Source: Sva-07 sp963698435
GTDB lineage: Bacteria; Actinomycetota; Acidimicrobiia; Acidimicrobiales; Ilumatobacteraceae
Direction: 5' to 3'
Assembly (NCBI GenBank): GCA_963698435.1
Contig: CAVOQV010000018.1
Span: 248,001 to 312,000, forward strand
DNA length: 64,000 nt
The notes beneath the pieces are model-generated. The model made no database searches. It saw only the letters and a program-made list of their open reading frames with translations, and was not told where the DNA came from. How positions within the stretch are numbered: the first letter of the stretch is position 1; each line of letters starts with the position of its first letter. Positions 24,134 through 34,164 of this stretch are shown here, in pieces. Position numbers and translations under genes: made by a program.

Positions 24134-25846
24134 ATGAGCGATGCTCCGAACACAGTTGGCACACCGGTTGACGTCAAGCCGCGGTCTCGCGACGTCACCG
24201 ACGGGATGCAGAAGGCGCCATCGCGGGCGATGCTCCGAGCAGTGGGAATGGGCGACGGCGACTGGGACAAGCCCCAGGTGGCGATCGCGTCGTCGTGGAA
24301 CGAAGTCACGCCGTGCAACATGACGTTGCGCAAACTCGCCGAGCACGCGAAGGTCGGCGTGCGTGAGGCCGGCGGCTTCCCGCTCGAGTTCGGCACGATC
24401 ACCGTCAGCGACGGGATCTCGATGGGTCACGAAGGGATGCGAGCGTCGCTCGTGTCTCGCGAGGTGATCACCGACTCGGTCGAGACCGTGATGCACGCCG
24501 AACGTTTCGACGGGTTCGTCGGCCTGGCCGGGTGCGACAAGTCGATCCCGGCGATGCTGATGGCAGCGGCTCGCCTCGACCTGCCCAGTGTGTTCGTCTA
24601 CAACGGCTCGACGATGCCTGGCGAGCACAACGGCACGGCGCTCGACATCACCAGCGTGTTCGAGGCGGTCGGCGCCTGTGCCGCCGGCACGATCAGCGAG
24701 GACGAGCTCCACGAAATCGAGTCGAAGGCCTGCCCAGGTGAGGGCGCCTGTGGTGGCATGTTCACCGCGAACACGATGAGCTCGATCGCGGAGGCGATCG
24801 GAATGAGCCTGCCCGGCTCGGCGTCGCCGCCGGCGATCGACAGCCGGCGCGAGGGCGACGCCGAACGTGCCGGCGCCGCAGTGGTCAACATGCTGCGGCT
24901 CGGCATCACGCCGCGCCGGATCATGACGAAGGAGGCCTTCGAGAATGCGATCGCGTTGACCTCGGCGCTCGGCGGATCGACGAACGCCGTACTGCACCTC
25001 TTGGCGCTCGCCAACGAGGCACACGTGGCACTCGACCTCGACGACTTCAATCGCATCGCCGACAAGGTGCCGCACATCGCCGACATGAAGCCCGGCGGCA
25101 AGTTCCACATGAGCGACCTCGACCGCGTCGGCGGCGTGCCCGTCGTGCTGAAGCTGCTCCTCGACGCCGGGCTGCTGCACGGCGACGTGATGACCGTGAC
25201 CGGCAAGACGATGGCCGAGAATCTCGCCGAGATCGACCCGCCCGCTGCTGACGGAGTGGTCGTGCATCCGCTCGATGCGCCGATCCACGAGGCGGGTGGA
25301 ATCAACATCCTCACCGGCTCGCTCGCTCCGAAGGGTGCCGTCGTGAAGGTGGCCGGCCTCTCCGACGCCCAGATGCACTTCGAGGGTCCCGCCCGGGTGT
25401 TCGACGACGAGTCGTTCGCAATGGAGGCGATCCTGGCCGGGTCGATCCAGCCAGGCACGGTGATCGTGATCCGCTACGAGGGCCCCAAGGGTGGCCCAGG
25501 AATGCGTGAAATGCTTGCGATCACCGGCGCCCTCAAGGGGGCGGGCCGAGGGTCCGATTGCGCGCTGATCACCGACGGCCGCTTCTCCGGCGGCACGTGG
25601 GGCTTCTGCATCGGACATGTTGCGCCGGAGGCAACCGACGGTGGCCCGATCGCCTATGTCCGCGACGGCGACCTGATCCGCATCGACGTTCCGACGAAGT
25701 CGCTCGACCTGCTGGTCGACACCGCGGAGCTGGCGAACCGAATGGACGGCTGGAAGCCGAATCCCCCTCGATACACCACCGGTGTCCTGGGCAAGTACGC
25801 CAAGCTCGTTCAGGGCGCCGAAACCGGCGCGACCAACACGCTGTAG
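24134..25846 (+). CDS. ilvD: Dihydroxy-acid dehydratase
   Basis: 570 residues. Iron-sulfur and Mg sites in 'GLAGCDKSIPAMLM' and 'CPGEGACGGMFTANTM', plus the C-terminal 'TDGRFSGGTWGFCIGHVAPEA'. It dehydrates dihydroxy-isovalerate and -methylvalerate to the keto acids for Val and Ile, the third step after IlvBN and IlvC (35.8-39.3 kb). ATG 24134. It is transcribed separately from ilvBNC, and no attenuator is visible upstream. The stop lies inside a 20-bp tandem duplication. Confidence 0.96.
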   Translation: MSDAPNTVGTPVDVKPRSRDVTDGMQKAPSRAMLRAVGMGDGDWDKPQVAIASSWNEVTPCNMTLRKLAEHAKVGVREAGGFPLEFGTITVSDGISMGHEGMRASLVSREVITDSVETVMHAERFDGFVGLAGCDKSIPAMLMAAARLDLPSVFVYNGSTMPGEHNGTALDITSVFEAVGACAAGTISEDELHEIESKACPGEGACGGMFTANTMSSIAEAIGMSLPGSASPPAIDSRREGDAERAGAAVVNMLRLGITPRRIMTKEAFENAIALTSALGGSTNAVLHLLALANEAHVALDLDDFNRIADKVPHIADMKPGGKFHMSDLDRVGGVPVVLKLLLDAGLLHGDVMTVTGKTMAENLAEIDPPAADGVVVHPLDAPIHEAGGINILTGSLAPKGAVVKVAGLSDAQMHFEGPARVFDDESFAMEAILAGSIQPGTVIVIRYEGPKGGPGMREMLAITGALKGAGRGSDCALITDGRFSGGTWGFCIGHVAPEATDGGPIAYVRDGDLIRIDVPTKSLDLLVDTAELANRMDGWKPNPPRYTTGVLGKYAKLVQGAETGATNTL

Positions 25847-25871
25847 CGATCACCAACACGCTGTAGCGATC
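25832..25871 (+). repeat. 20-bp tandem duplication spanning the ilvD stop
   Basis: ACCAACACGCTGTAGCGATC occurs at 25832-25851 and again, identical, at 25852-25871. The first copy encodes the last ilvD residues TNTL and its TAG. The second copy is non-coding. A perfect copy suggests a recent slippage event. Confidence 0.95.
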
Positions 25872-26002
25872 ACATCCGGACGATGGCGGGGATCGGACCC
25901 CGGAACCGCCACGCGGTCTCCGAGAACGTCGGATGCCGAACTCCGTGCGCTGCACGGTTGGCATCGTCGACAGTGGATCGTCGGGGGGTCTACGTTGTCG
26001 GC

Positions 26003-26443
26003 ATGACCGACATGCCGCCGCCGCTTGCGAATCCTCCCGGCGAGCCGGTGCCCTCGGTCCCGCCGCCCGCTGCGCCCCCTGCCTCCGGCCCGCTCGGCCG
26101 GCCCCGTTCGACCGTCCTGGTGATCGTGCTCACGATCCTGACGCTCGGGATCTGGACGCTCGTGTGGTCGTACCAGAACGGCGACGAGATCAAGCGCCAC
26201 GCCAACACCGGCCTCGGCGGTGTGGCGTACCTGTTCATCACGCTGTTGATCTCTCCGGTCACGATGTTCCTGATGGCCGGCGAGGTCGAGCAGCTGTATC
26301 GGAGCGAGGGCAAGGAGCCGCCGATCACGACGATCTGGGGTTTGTGGTTCCTGCTGCCGCTGATCGGCAACCTCATCTGGTACGTGCGCATCCAGCGGTC
26401 GATCAACGACTACTGGACGTCGCACGGCGCCGTTCGCGCCTGA
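26003..26443 (+). CDS. DUF4234-type small membrane protein
   Basis: 146 residues. A Pro-rich N-terminus (about residues 1-35, 'PPPLANPPGEPVPSVPPP') precedes hydrophobic segments 'TVLVIVLTILTLGIWTLVWSY', split after position 20 by charged residues, 'VAYLFITLLISPVTMFLMAG' and 'WFLLPLIGNLIWYV'. The layout fits the DUF4234 family of integral membrane proteins, whose function is not known. ATG 26003; the upstream frame has no family similarity. Confidence 0.7.
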   Translation: MTDMPPPLANPPGEPVPSVPPPAAPPASGPLGRPRSTVLVIVLTILTLGIWTLVWSYQNGDEIKRHANTGLGGVAYLFITLLISPVTMFLMAGEVEQLYRSEGKEPPITTIWGLWFLLPLIGNLIWYVRIQRSINDYWTSHGAVRA

Positions 26444-26482
26444 CCCAGGGGCGGCGACGGGCGACCACCCGCAACCGGGGCG

Positions 26483-26866
26483 TCAGGTGCTGCCCGCCGT
26501 GACGCGGGTCGAGCGTCGTTCGATCAGACCGAACGCGAGCCGCCATCCGACCAGGAACAGTGCCAGGAAGGCGGCGGCAACGATGATGAACGACGTCGCA
26601 GTGCCGTCACCGAAGACGAGATTGCGCAGCAGCATCCCGGCGACCAACGTGATCACCCAGACGCCGATGCCCGTGCGCCAATCGGTCGGGTGTCGCCAGG
26701 CTCGCAGCAATACCCAGGCCAGCGCGAGCGCGAGGAGGAACGGTGCCGCCGTGTCGATCAACCCAGCGATCGCCGAGTCGCGTTCGTGCTCGCGTCGGCC
26801 GACCGCCACGAAGAGAGTGACGGAGAACACGTCGATTCCGACAGCGAGCGGCACACGTCGATCCAT
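26483..26866 (-). CDS. DUF3054 family membrane protein
   Basis: 127 residues. 'GIDVFSVTLFVAVGRREHERD' matches the start of DUF3054, an actinobacterial and haloarchaeal membrane family with four helices; the rest ('APFLLALALAWVLL', 'GVWVITLVAGMLLRNLVFGDGTA', 'FIIVAAAFLALFLVGWRL') fits. Function unknown. ATG 26866 matches the family start; the longer frame to 26941 is unlikely. Confidence 0.78.
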   Translation of the reverse strand: MDRRVPLAVGIDVFSVTLFVAVGRREHERDSAIAGLIDTAAPFLLALALAWVLLRAWRHPTDWRTGIGVWVITLVAGMLLRNLVFGDGTATSFIIVAAAFLALFLVGWRLAFGLIERRSTRVTAGST

Positions 26867-26956
26867 GCCGCCAGTCTCGCAACGTGTGCCGCCGATTCCC
26901 TTCTCGTGAACAAGTGTCCGCTCCGACCGGCCACCGTTCACGCGAACGGCGGTGCG

Positions 26957-27490
26957 TCAGCCTTCGGCGGCGAAACCACCGATGGTTCCGCGGTAGAACA
27001 CCAGCGGCTGGGGCGGGAGGCCGTCGTGGTCGGCGTCGGCGTCGAGCGAGGTGACCCGCCCGAGTACGAAGTAGTGGTCGCCCATCTCGTAGACCTCCTC
27101 GATCTGGCAGTCGATCCAGGCAACGGCCCGTTCCAGCACGGGTGCCCCAGACGGCGCGGCATGCCACTCGACGCCGTCGAAGCGGGAGGCTTCCGTGCCG
27201 CTCTTCGCGAACTTCCAGCACAAGTCACTCTGTTTGTCGCTCAGGACGTTGACGCAGAAACTGCCAGCGTTGGCCATCAGTCCCCACGTCTCGGAATCCG
27301 TCTGCGGGAGGAATCCGACGAGCGGTGGATCGAGTGACACCGAGGTGAACGATCCGATGGTGAAACCATGCGGGCGGTCGCCCTCGGCCATGCCGGTGAT
27401 GACGGTGACTCCGGTGGGGAAATGGCCGAGCACGGTGCGGAAGTGCTTCGAATCGAAAGTGGCATCTGGGGGCTGCGGCGATTCGCTCAT
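26957..27490 (-). CDS. Flavin reductase-like domain protein (HpaC/NtaB family)
   Basis: 177 residues. The flavin reductase signature is 'FPTGVTVITG...GFTIGSFTSVSLDPPLVGF', with 'FCVNVLSDKQSDLCWKFA' and C-terminal 'GDHYFVLGRVTSL...PLVFYRGTIGGF'. Such proteins reduce FMN or FAD with NAD(P)H and often supply a two-component monooxygenase; none is adjacent here. ATG 27490, 26 bases from the divergent cyclo-ligase gene. Confidence 0.87.
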   Translation of the reverse strand: MSESPQPPDATFDSKHFRTVLGHFPTGVTVITGMAEGDRPHGFTIGSFTSVSLDPPLVGFLPQTDSETWGLMANAGSFCVNVLSDKQSDLCWKFAKSGTEASRFDGVEWHAAPSGAPVLERAVAWIDCQIEEVYEMGDHYFVLGRVTSLDADADHDGLPPQPLVFYRGTIGGFAAEG

Positions 27491-27516
27491 CGGCGCCAAC
27501 TGTACGCTCCCGACCG

Positions 27517-28004
27517 ATGACGGACCGCACGGCACACTCCGCAGCGTCCGGGGCGAAGTCGACTCTGCGAGCGAAGATGAGGGCGATTCGCCGAGCGCTT
27601 CCTGATCGCGGCGAGCGCTCCGAAGAGCTGTGGCGCCATCTGACGGCGCTCCCGGCCGTCGCGGTGGCCGAGACACTGCTCGTGTACGACACGCTGCCCG
27701 GAGAGCCCGAAACTCGCTCGTTGCTGGTGTGGTGTGCGGCGACGGGCCGCCTCGCCGCAGCCCCAGAGGCCGACGTCGATCCGGCATGGCCCGACGTCGT
27801 GATCGTGCCCGGGCTGGCGTTCACGGCGGCCGGTGACCGCTTGGGCCAAGGCGGCGGGTGGTACGACCGGTTCCTCTCGGCGGCGCGGCGGACTGCGCCG
27901 CGATCGGGGTCTGCTTCGCCGAACAGGTCGTTGACTCGTTGCCCGTCGAGGTGCACGACGTCACGATGGATCACGTCGTGACCGATCGAGGCGTGCTGCG
28001 ATGA
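27517..28004 (+). pseudogene. 5-formyltetrahydrofolate cyclo-ligase with a -1 frameshift
   Basis: The frame from ATG 27517 gives 'STLRAKMRAIRRALPDRGERS' and the family motif 'GDRLGQGGGWYDRFL', then becomes nonsense after about 27890 and stops at 27981. Restoring one missing base near 27880-27895 gives 'AAIGVCFAEQVVDSLPVEVHDVTMD' and a stop at 28002-28004, which forms an exact ATGA overlap with the next gene. That overlap argues the restored frame is the ancestral one. The enzyme makes 5,10-methenyl-THF from 5-formyl-THF. It could be a sequence error. Confidence 0.82.
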
Positions 28005-28972
28005 AGTTCGAGCGTCGCGAACTCGACGAGGCGACGGCGATCGTCCGCCGTCACGTGCCGCCCACGCCGCAGTACTCGTGGCCGATGCTCGACCAGGTCG
28101 CCGGTTCACAGGTGATCGTCAAACACGAGAATCACACGCCCGTCGGTGCGTTCAAGGTCCGAGGTGGGCTCGTCTACATGGACCGTTTGGTCAACGAACG
28201 CCCTGAGGTGGTCGGTGTGGTCAGCGCCACGCGTGGCAACCACGGCCAGAGCCTCGCCTTCGCCGGCGGCCAGGTCGGCCGGTCCGTCACCATCGTCGTG
28301 CCCCGCGGCAACAGCGTCGAGAAGAACGCAGCGATGCGAGCGCTCGGGGCGGAGGTCGTCGAGTTCGGTGTCGACTTCCAGGAGGCTCGCGAGCGTTCGC
28401 TGGAAGTTGCCGCCGAACGGGGTCTGGAACCCGTGCCGCCGTTCCACCGTGATCTCGTGCTCGGCGTCGCGACGTACGCGCTCGAGTTGTTCGAAGGTTC
28501 GGCGCCGCTGGACACCGTCTATGTCCCGGTCGGGATGGGGTCGGGTATCAACGCACTGATCGCGGTTCGCGATCTGCTCGGCCTCGACACCAAGATCGTC
28601 GGCGTCGTGGCGGAGGGTGCGCCGTCGACGCTGCTGTCGTTCGAGCGTGGTGCCGTGGTGACGACCGAGTCGGCCGCTACGTTCGTCGACGGGGTCGCCA
28701 CCCGGTCACCCGACCCGGTGGCGATCGACGGCGTCCTGGCCGGGGCCGAACGGATCATCGCCGTCACGGACGACGCCGCAGCTGACGCGATGAGGATCAT
28801 CTTCCGAACGACCCACAACGTCGCCGAATCGGCGGGAGCGATCGCACTCGCAGGCCTCCTCGGCGAACCGCTCGACCGCCGGGGCGATCGCAGCGCGTTC
28901 GTCCTGTGTGGCGGCAACGTCGACACTGCGCAGATTCACGCGGTGCTGGGCGGTTCGACCCCGGCCCCCTGA
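28001..28972 (+). CDS. Threonine/serine dehydratase family protein (PLP fold type II)
   Basis: 323 residues. The PLP lysine is in 'VGAFKVRGGLVYM', with 'SATRGNHGQSLAFAG' as the substrate loop and a glycine-rich phosphate site in 'VPVGMGSGINALIAV'. Length and motifs fit the short catabolic or biosynthetic threonine dehydratases without an ACT domain. It could supply 2-oxobutanoate for isoleucine synthesis, in keeping with the ilv genes nearby, but related serine/hydroxy-amino-acid lyases cannot be excluded. ATG 28001 overlaps the cyclo-ligase stop. Confidence 0.85.
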   Translation: MKFERRELDEATAIVRRHVPPTPQYSWPMLDQVAGSQVIVKHENHTPVGAFKVRGGLVYMDRLVNERPEVVGVVSATRGNHGQSLAFAGGQVGRSVTIVVPRGNSVEKNAAMRALGAEVVEFGVDFQEARERSLEVAAERGLEPVPPFHRDLVLGVATYALELFEGSAPLDTVYVPVGMGSGINALIAVRDLLGLDTKIVGVVAEGAPSTLLSFERGAVVTTESAATFVDGVATRSPDPVAIDGVLAGAERIIAVTDDAAADAMRIIFRTTHNVAESAGAIALAGLLGEPLDRRGDRSAFVLCGGNVDTAQIHAVLGGSTPAP

Positions 28973-29003
28973 CCCCGGCTTGACGACGCCGGTGCGTATC
29001 GGC

Positions 29004-29894
29004 TCAGAACGATGCTCGTCGCAGCGATTCTGCGAGCTCGTCGACGGCGGGGTCGTGGACCGAACCGGATCGGGTGGCGAGCACCAGGTGGCGTGTCGTG
29101 ATCAGTCGCCCGGACGCGAGCGGGCGGTCGCCGTGTTCGGCCTGCGACGTCGGCAGCACGGTCCAGCCGGTGCCGAGTCGAACCATCTCGCGCAGCACTT
29201 CCGGTTGGTGGCTCTCGGCCACCACGTCGAGCGGCGCCCCTTCGCGGCGCAGGACGTCGACGACCACCGACCTCGTGTGTGACCCGGAGGGGAACAGGAC
29301 CCACGGTCCCCACGTGGACGAGTCACCGATCGAGACGTCGGGTGGGCAGTACACGGCGAGCTGCTCCTCTGCGAGCCGCTCGACGTCGATGCCCGCTGCA
29401 GGTGCGGGCGGTTCGACGCACACGACCAGGTCGAGTTCGCCGCCGACGAGGAGGTCGAGCAGGTCGGCCGACGGCGCGACGCGCAACAGCAGATCGACGT
29501 CGGGCCGATCCGTCCGGTATCGACGCAGCAGTTCCGGGTAGTGGACCACGGCGGCGGCGTCGATCATTCCCAGACGAAGGCGGCCGCTGCGCCCGGTGCG
29601 CACACGTTCGGCCCACCGGGCGAGGTCGCCGGTGAGTGCGAGGACCTGGCGGGCGTGGGCGACGACGGCTGCGGACTCGTCGCGGACCGGGCGGCGCCGC
29701 CCATCTCGGTCGAACAGCGAGACGCCGACGCGGCGTTCCAGCTCGGCGAGCCCCTGCGACAACGCCGAGGCGCTGACGCCGACGCGAGCGGCTGCCTTCG
29801 ACCAGGTCGGCTCCTCGGCGACCGCCACGAGGTACTCCAGCTGTCGGATCGAGACATCGGGAAGCGGTGGGCGGAGGGACGTCACCTCGCGCAC
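29004..29894 (-). CDS. LysR family transcriptional regulator
   Basis: 296 residues. N-terminal winged HTH 'SIRQLEYLVAVAEEPTWSKAAARVGVSASALSQGLAELERRVGVSLFDR', then a periplasmic-binding-like effector domain ('GRLRLGMIDAAAVVHYPELLRRY'). Start is one of two GTG codons (29894 or 29885). It is divergent from inositol-3-phosphate synthase with 61 bases between, so it is a candidate regulator of that gene. The effector is unknown. Confidence 0.88.
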   Translation of the reverse strand: MREVTSLRPPLPDVSIRQLEYLVAVAEEPTWSKAAARVGVSASALSQGLAELERRVGVSLFDRDGRRRPVRDESAAVVAHARQVLALTGDLARWAERVRTGRSGRLRLGMIDAAAVVHYPELLRRYRTDRPDVDLLLRVAPSADLLDLLVGGELDLVVCVEPPAPAAGIDVERLAEEQLAVYCPPDVSIGDSSTWGPWVLFPSGSHTRSVVVDVLRREGAPLDVVAESHQPEVLREMVRLGTGWTVLPTSQAEHGDRPLASGRLITTRHLVLATRSGSVHDPAVDELAESLRRASF

Positions 29895-29931
29895 TTTACA
29901 TCAGATGTTCTTCACTATCACCGAAGTACGT

Positions 29932-29950
29932 CAACAATCGCTTATTGTTG
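29932..29950. promoter_or_regulatory. Inverted repeat just upstream of the inositol-phosphate synthase start
   Basis: CAACAAT-CGCTT-ATTGTTG, a 7-bp inverted repeat ending five bases before the ATG at 29956. It could be part of a LysR site, or, as RNA, a hairpin that covers the ribosome binding site. Both readings are inference. Confidence 0.45.
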
Positions 29951-29955
29951 TTGGA

Positions 29956-31257
<1,302 letters not shown>

Positions 31258-31271
31258 TCCCCGTCGCCCCC

Positions 31272-31768
31272 GACGGTCTTCCCCGGCCCCGTCCCCGGGA
31301 GGACCGTGACACCCCTTCGTCAGAGTCGGGGTACGGGAAGGCAACGACGCGACTCTTCCACCTCCGGGTGGTTCACCTCGTCGATCGAGGCAGTCACCGC
31401 CAGGACCTCTTCAGCGTTGAGGGCGACTGGGTGCGGTGGGAACAGCTGCGTGCCGAAGCGTTCGCGCGTCTCGGCGGCAATGCAGCGACTCTGCGCACGG
31501 TGGGCAATGGCCTACAACGACCGAACCGGTCGCGAGGGCCCGCTCTTCACGGTCGCTTTCGGAGCAAGCCGGCAACGGACGACGATCAACTCGCGCAGAC
31601 CGTCCGATTCGACCACCGGAACCCGCTCGCGATCGTGCCCGCAGCAGGGCTTGCGAGGTATCGATGGTCGAGTCTCGGACCATTGGTCGGGGCTCGCGCG
31701 GTCCCCGACTGGCTGTCGGGGCAGCGAGATCAGCCGGCTTCGCGACGACGGGGCCGGGGAGGACCGTC
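31272..31768. mobile_element. Remnant element: inverted repeats around a dead RAYT-type transposase
   Basis: A 22-bp segment at 31272-31293 (begins GACGGTCTTCCCC) recurs in inverted orientation at 31747-31768 with one mismatch. The left copy is itself half of a hairpin that continues to 31308. Between them lie the scraps of a REP-associated tyrosine transposase. The right repeat covers the folD stop codon. It may be a small element or a pair of REP sequences bounding a RAYT gene. Confidence 0.6.
31345..31735 (+). pseudogene. Decayed REP-associated tyrosine transposase (RAYT, Y1_Tnp family)
   Basis: Pieces of one protein are spread over two frames. Frame of base 31349: 'RLFHLRVVHLVDRGSHRQDLF...GDWVRWEQLRAEAFARLGG'. 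Then, one frame over, 'SAAMQRLCARWAMAYNDRTG...GPLF' (about 31472-31546). Then, after loss of one base, 'HGRFRSKPATDDDQLAQTVRF' and 'HRNPLAIVPAAGLARYRWSSLGPLVGARAVPDWL' to about 31720. This is the RAYT order, but the central HxH ('MPNHFHLL'-like) metal-binding segment is deleted. It is non-functional. Confidence 0.72.
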
Positions 31769-32624
31769 AGGAGGGGAAGATGCCTTGAAGTTGGGCGGCG
31801 GTGAGGGTGTTCTCGAGGAGGCAGGCGATCGTCATCGGCCCGGTGCCGCCGGGCATGGGGGTGATCAAGCCGGCCACCTCGGAGACGGGTTCGAAGTCGA
31901 CGTCGCCGACGATGCCCGACTCGGTGCGCGACACCCCGACATCGATCACCGTCGCGCCGGGCTGCACCATGTCGGCGGTGATCATGCGCGCCTGGCCTGC
32001 GGCGCCGATGACGATGTCGGCTTCACGAACCACCGCCGCCATGTCAGGCGTTCGCGAATGTGCCATCGTGACCGTGGCATCAACACCCTTGCGTGCCAAC
32101 AGCAACGACAGCGGCAAGCCCACCAGCGTCGACCGACCGATCACCACGGCCCGCTTCCCGCTGGTTGCGACCTCATAGCGTTCGAGGAGTCGCATCACGC
32201 CGAGCGGGGTGCAGCCGACCAGCCCGGGACGTCCCCGCACGAGCCGACCCATCGAACGTTCGGTGAGTCCGTCGACATCCTTCTCGGGTGGGATCAGATC
32301 GATCACCGGTTCCGGATCGAGTCCGTCGGGGAGCGGCAACTGCACGAGGATGCCGTGCACCTGGTCGTCGATGGCCAAGCCGCGCACGACCGACTCGACC
32401 TCGGCCTGTGTCGCCGTGGCTGGGAGATCGACGTGCCGTGACGCCAATCCAGCCTCGGCAGCCTTCTTGTGCTTCATGTTCACGTAGCGCTGGCTCGGGC
32501 CGTCGTCGCCGACCAGCACCGTCGCCAAGCACACCGCAGGAGAGCCCGCCAGCTCGATCCGCTCGCGAATCCCCGCGACCAACTCGTCGCGCAATGCGTT
32601 GCCGTCCATCAGCGTTGCAGCCAT
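31767..32624 (-). CDS. folD: Bifunctional methylenetetrahydrofolate dehydrogenase/methenyl-THF cyclohydrolase
   Basis: 285 residues. FolD signatures: the cyclohydrolase Lys in 'YVNMKHKKAAEAG', 'GILVQLPLPDGLD', 'PPEKDVDGLT', 'VVIGRSTLVGLPLSLLL' (NADP site) and C-terminal 'ITPMPGGTGPMTIACLLENT'. It interconverts 5,10-methylene-, methenyl- and 10-formyl-THF, next in the folate cycle to the cyclo-ligase at 27.5 kb. ATG 32624 (MAATLMDG) is preferred over TTG 32633. Its stop lies in an inverted repeat of the transposase remnant. Confidence 0.95.
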   Translation of the reverse strand: MAATLMDGNALRDELVAGIRERIELAGSPAVCLATVLVGDDGPSQRYVNMKHKKAAEAGLASRHVDLPATATQAEVESVVRGLAIDDQVHGILVQLPLPDGLDPEPVIDLIPPEKDVDGLTERSMGRLVRGRPGLVGCTPLGVMRLLERYEVATSGKRAVVIGRSTLVGLPLSLLLARKGVDATVTMAHSRTPDMAAVVREADIVIGAAGQARMITADMVQPGATVIDVGVSRTESGIVGDVDFEPVSEVAGLITPMPGGTGPMTIACLLENTLTAAQLQGIFPS

Positions 32625-32717
32625 GGACCGCAACCCTAGAGCGTGCCGTCTGCGGAGAAGGGTGACGAGTCCGTCATTCCATCCGGGGGCGTCGTGCGGC
32701 CGCTGGCGGCATCCCGG

Positions 32718-34106
32718 TCAGGGCAGGTACTCGAAGGCCGAGACCACTTCGAAGCCCTCGGCCGGCTGCAACGTGCCGTTCTCGGTGTACTCGATGACCG
32801 GGAACTCGAAGGTGCAGACCGACGGGTAGTTCGAAGCCTTGCCGCATTCGACCGGGAGGCCCGACGGCCAGATCGACTCCGTGGTCGTCGCGAAGTAGTC
32901 GTAGAGCGACGCGCCGGTGACCTCGTTGCCCGAGGTGGCGATCGCGTCGGCGAATTTGGCCAAGGTCATCGCCTGGATGATGCCGAGCCCGCCGAGGCCG
33001 AGCGACGCGGGATCGACCTCTTCTGCGGGAACACCGAGTACCGGCGCCATGATCTCTCGGATGAGCGCGTTCGCCGGCGTCTCCTCGTTGGTCTGCGCAC
33101 CGAGGAAGGTCCAGCCCAGCGCGTCGTCGCCGACCTGATCGATGACCCCCTTGGCTGCACACTCGCTCGACGCCAACACCGGTGTCTCGATTCCCAAGGA
33201 CACCCGCCCACGCATCGTGCCGATGCATCCGGGCTCGTCGTACAGCGTGATCAGCAGATCGGGATCACCCTGATTGGCCTGTTGCATCAGACCCTGATAG
33301 CCGGCGTCGGTCTCCGTGACCCCACCTTTGATCGAGACGTACGGGATGCCGAGCTTGTCGAGCGATGCCGTCAGCGCAGCTTCCGTGCCGTTGGAGCCGG
33401 GAGCGTCGGCGCTGATGATCCCGACCGAGGTGGCGTTGAACTGCTCGCTGGCGACGCCGGCCATGCCGGCGGCCAGCGTGGCGTTGCCTCCCGTGGTGAA
33501 CAGTGCGTTCGCGGTGTAGTCGCCGGGCAGGATCGGGAGCAGGCCGACGACTGGTAGCTCGGTGGCATCGAAGGTCGCATACCCAGGGAACAGGTCGAGG
33601 CCCAGGAGTACCAGCTCGACGTCGGACCCGGCGATCTCCTGCGCACACGCCTGCGACGTCTCGGGTGAACCCTTGGACGCACACGTCGTCAATTCCAGCG
33701 GCCGGCCGCCCATCCCGCCGTGCTCGTTGAGATAGTCGAAGGTCGCTTCGATGTTCACGCGGATGTCAGCGAGATCGAGCCCTGGTACGCCTTCTGTGTT
33801 GACGAGGCCGACCCGCATCGGCTCGCCCGTGGGAGGTCCCATCTCGGCGACCCGAAGCGTGAAGTCGTCCCCGGACGCAGGGTCGGACGTTTCCGTGGTG
33901 TCGGTGGCCGTGGGCGCCTCGGTGGACTCCGGTGCCTCGGTGGGCCCCGGTGCTTCTGTGGCGGTCGGTGCTTCGGTCGCGGGCGGCGACGCCGTCGAGG
34001 ACTCCGAGCCCTCACCGTCGCTGCTGCACCCAGCTGCGACCAGCGACACCGCTGCAATTCCCCACACCCATGAACGACGGCTGTTCCGCATCACCAAGAC
34101 CCCCAT
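32718..34106 (-). CDS. ABC transporter substrate-binding lipoprotein (LivJ/Peripla_BP_6 type)
   Basis: 462 residues. Lipoprotein signal 'VWGIAAVSLVAAGCSS' with lipobox Cys at about residue 27, then a Thr/Glu/Ala/Pro linker ('TEAPTATEAPGPTEAPESTE'), then a type I periplasmic-binding fold ('MRVGLVNTEGVPGLDLADIR', 'GGRPLELTTCASKG'). It probably binds amino acids or related small molecules. No LivHMGF genes are nearby, so its membrane partners lie elsewhere or it acts as a sensor. ATG 34106, or ATG 34091. Confidence 0.85.
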   Translation of the reverse strand: MGVLVMRNSRRSWVWGIAAVSLVAAGCSSDGEGSESSTASPPATEAPTATEAPGPTEAPESTEAPTATDTTETSDPASGDDFTLRVAEMGPPTGEPMRVGLVNTEGVPGLDLADIRVNIEATFDYLNEHGGMGGRPLELTTCASKGSPETSQACAQEIAGSDVELVLLGLDLFPGYATFDATELPVVGLLPILPGDYTANALFTTGGNATLAAGMAGVASEQFNATSVGIISADAPGSNGTEAALTASLDKLGIPYVSIKGGVTETDAGYQGLMQQANQGDPDLLITLYDEPGCIGTMRGRVSLGIETPVLASSECAAKGVIDQVGDDALGWTFLGAQTNEETPANALIREIMAPVLGVPAEEVDPASLGLGGLGIIQAMTLAKFADAIATSGNEVTGASLYDYFATTTESIWPSGLPVECGKASNYPSVCTFEFPVIEYTENGTLQPAEGFEVVSAFEYLP

Positions 34107-34164
34107 CTCGACTGGCGAGACCCTACCCGCGTCCCATCGAGCCGTCGTGCCCGGAGGGCCGTGA

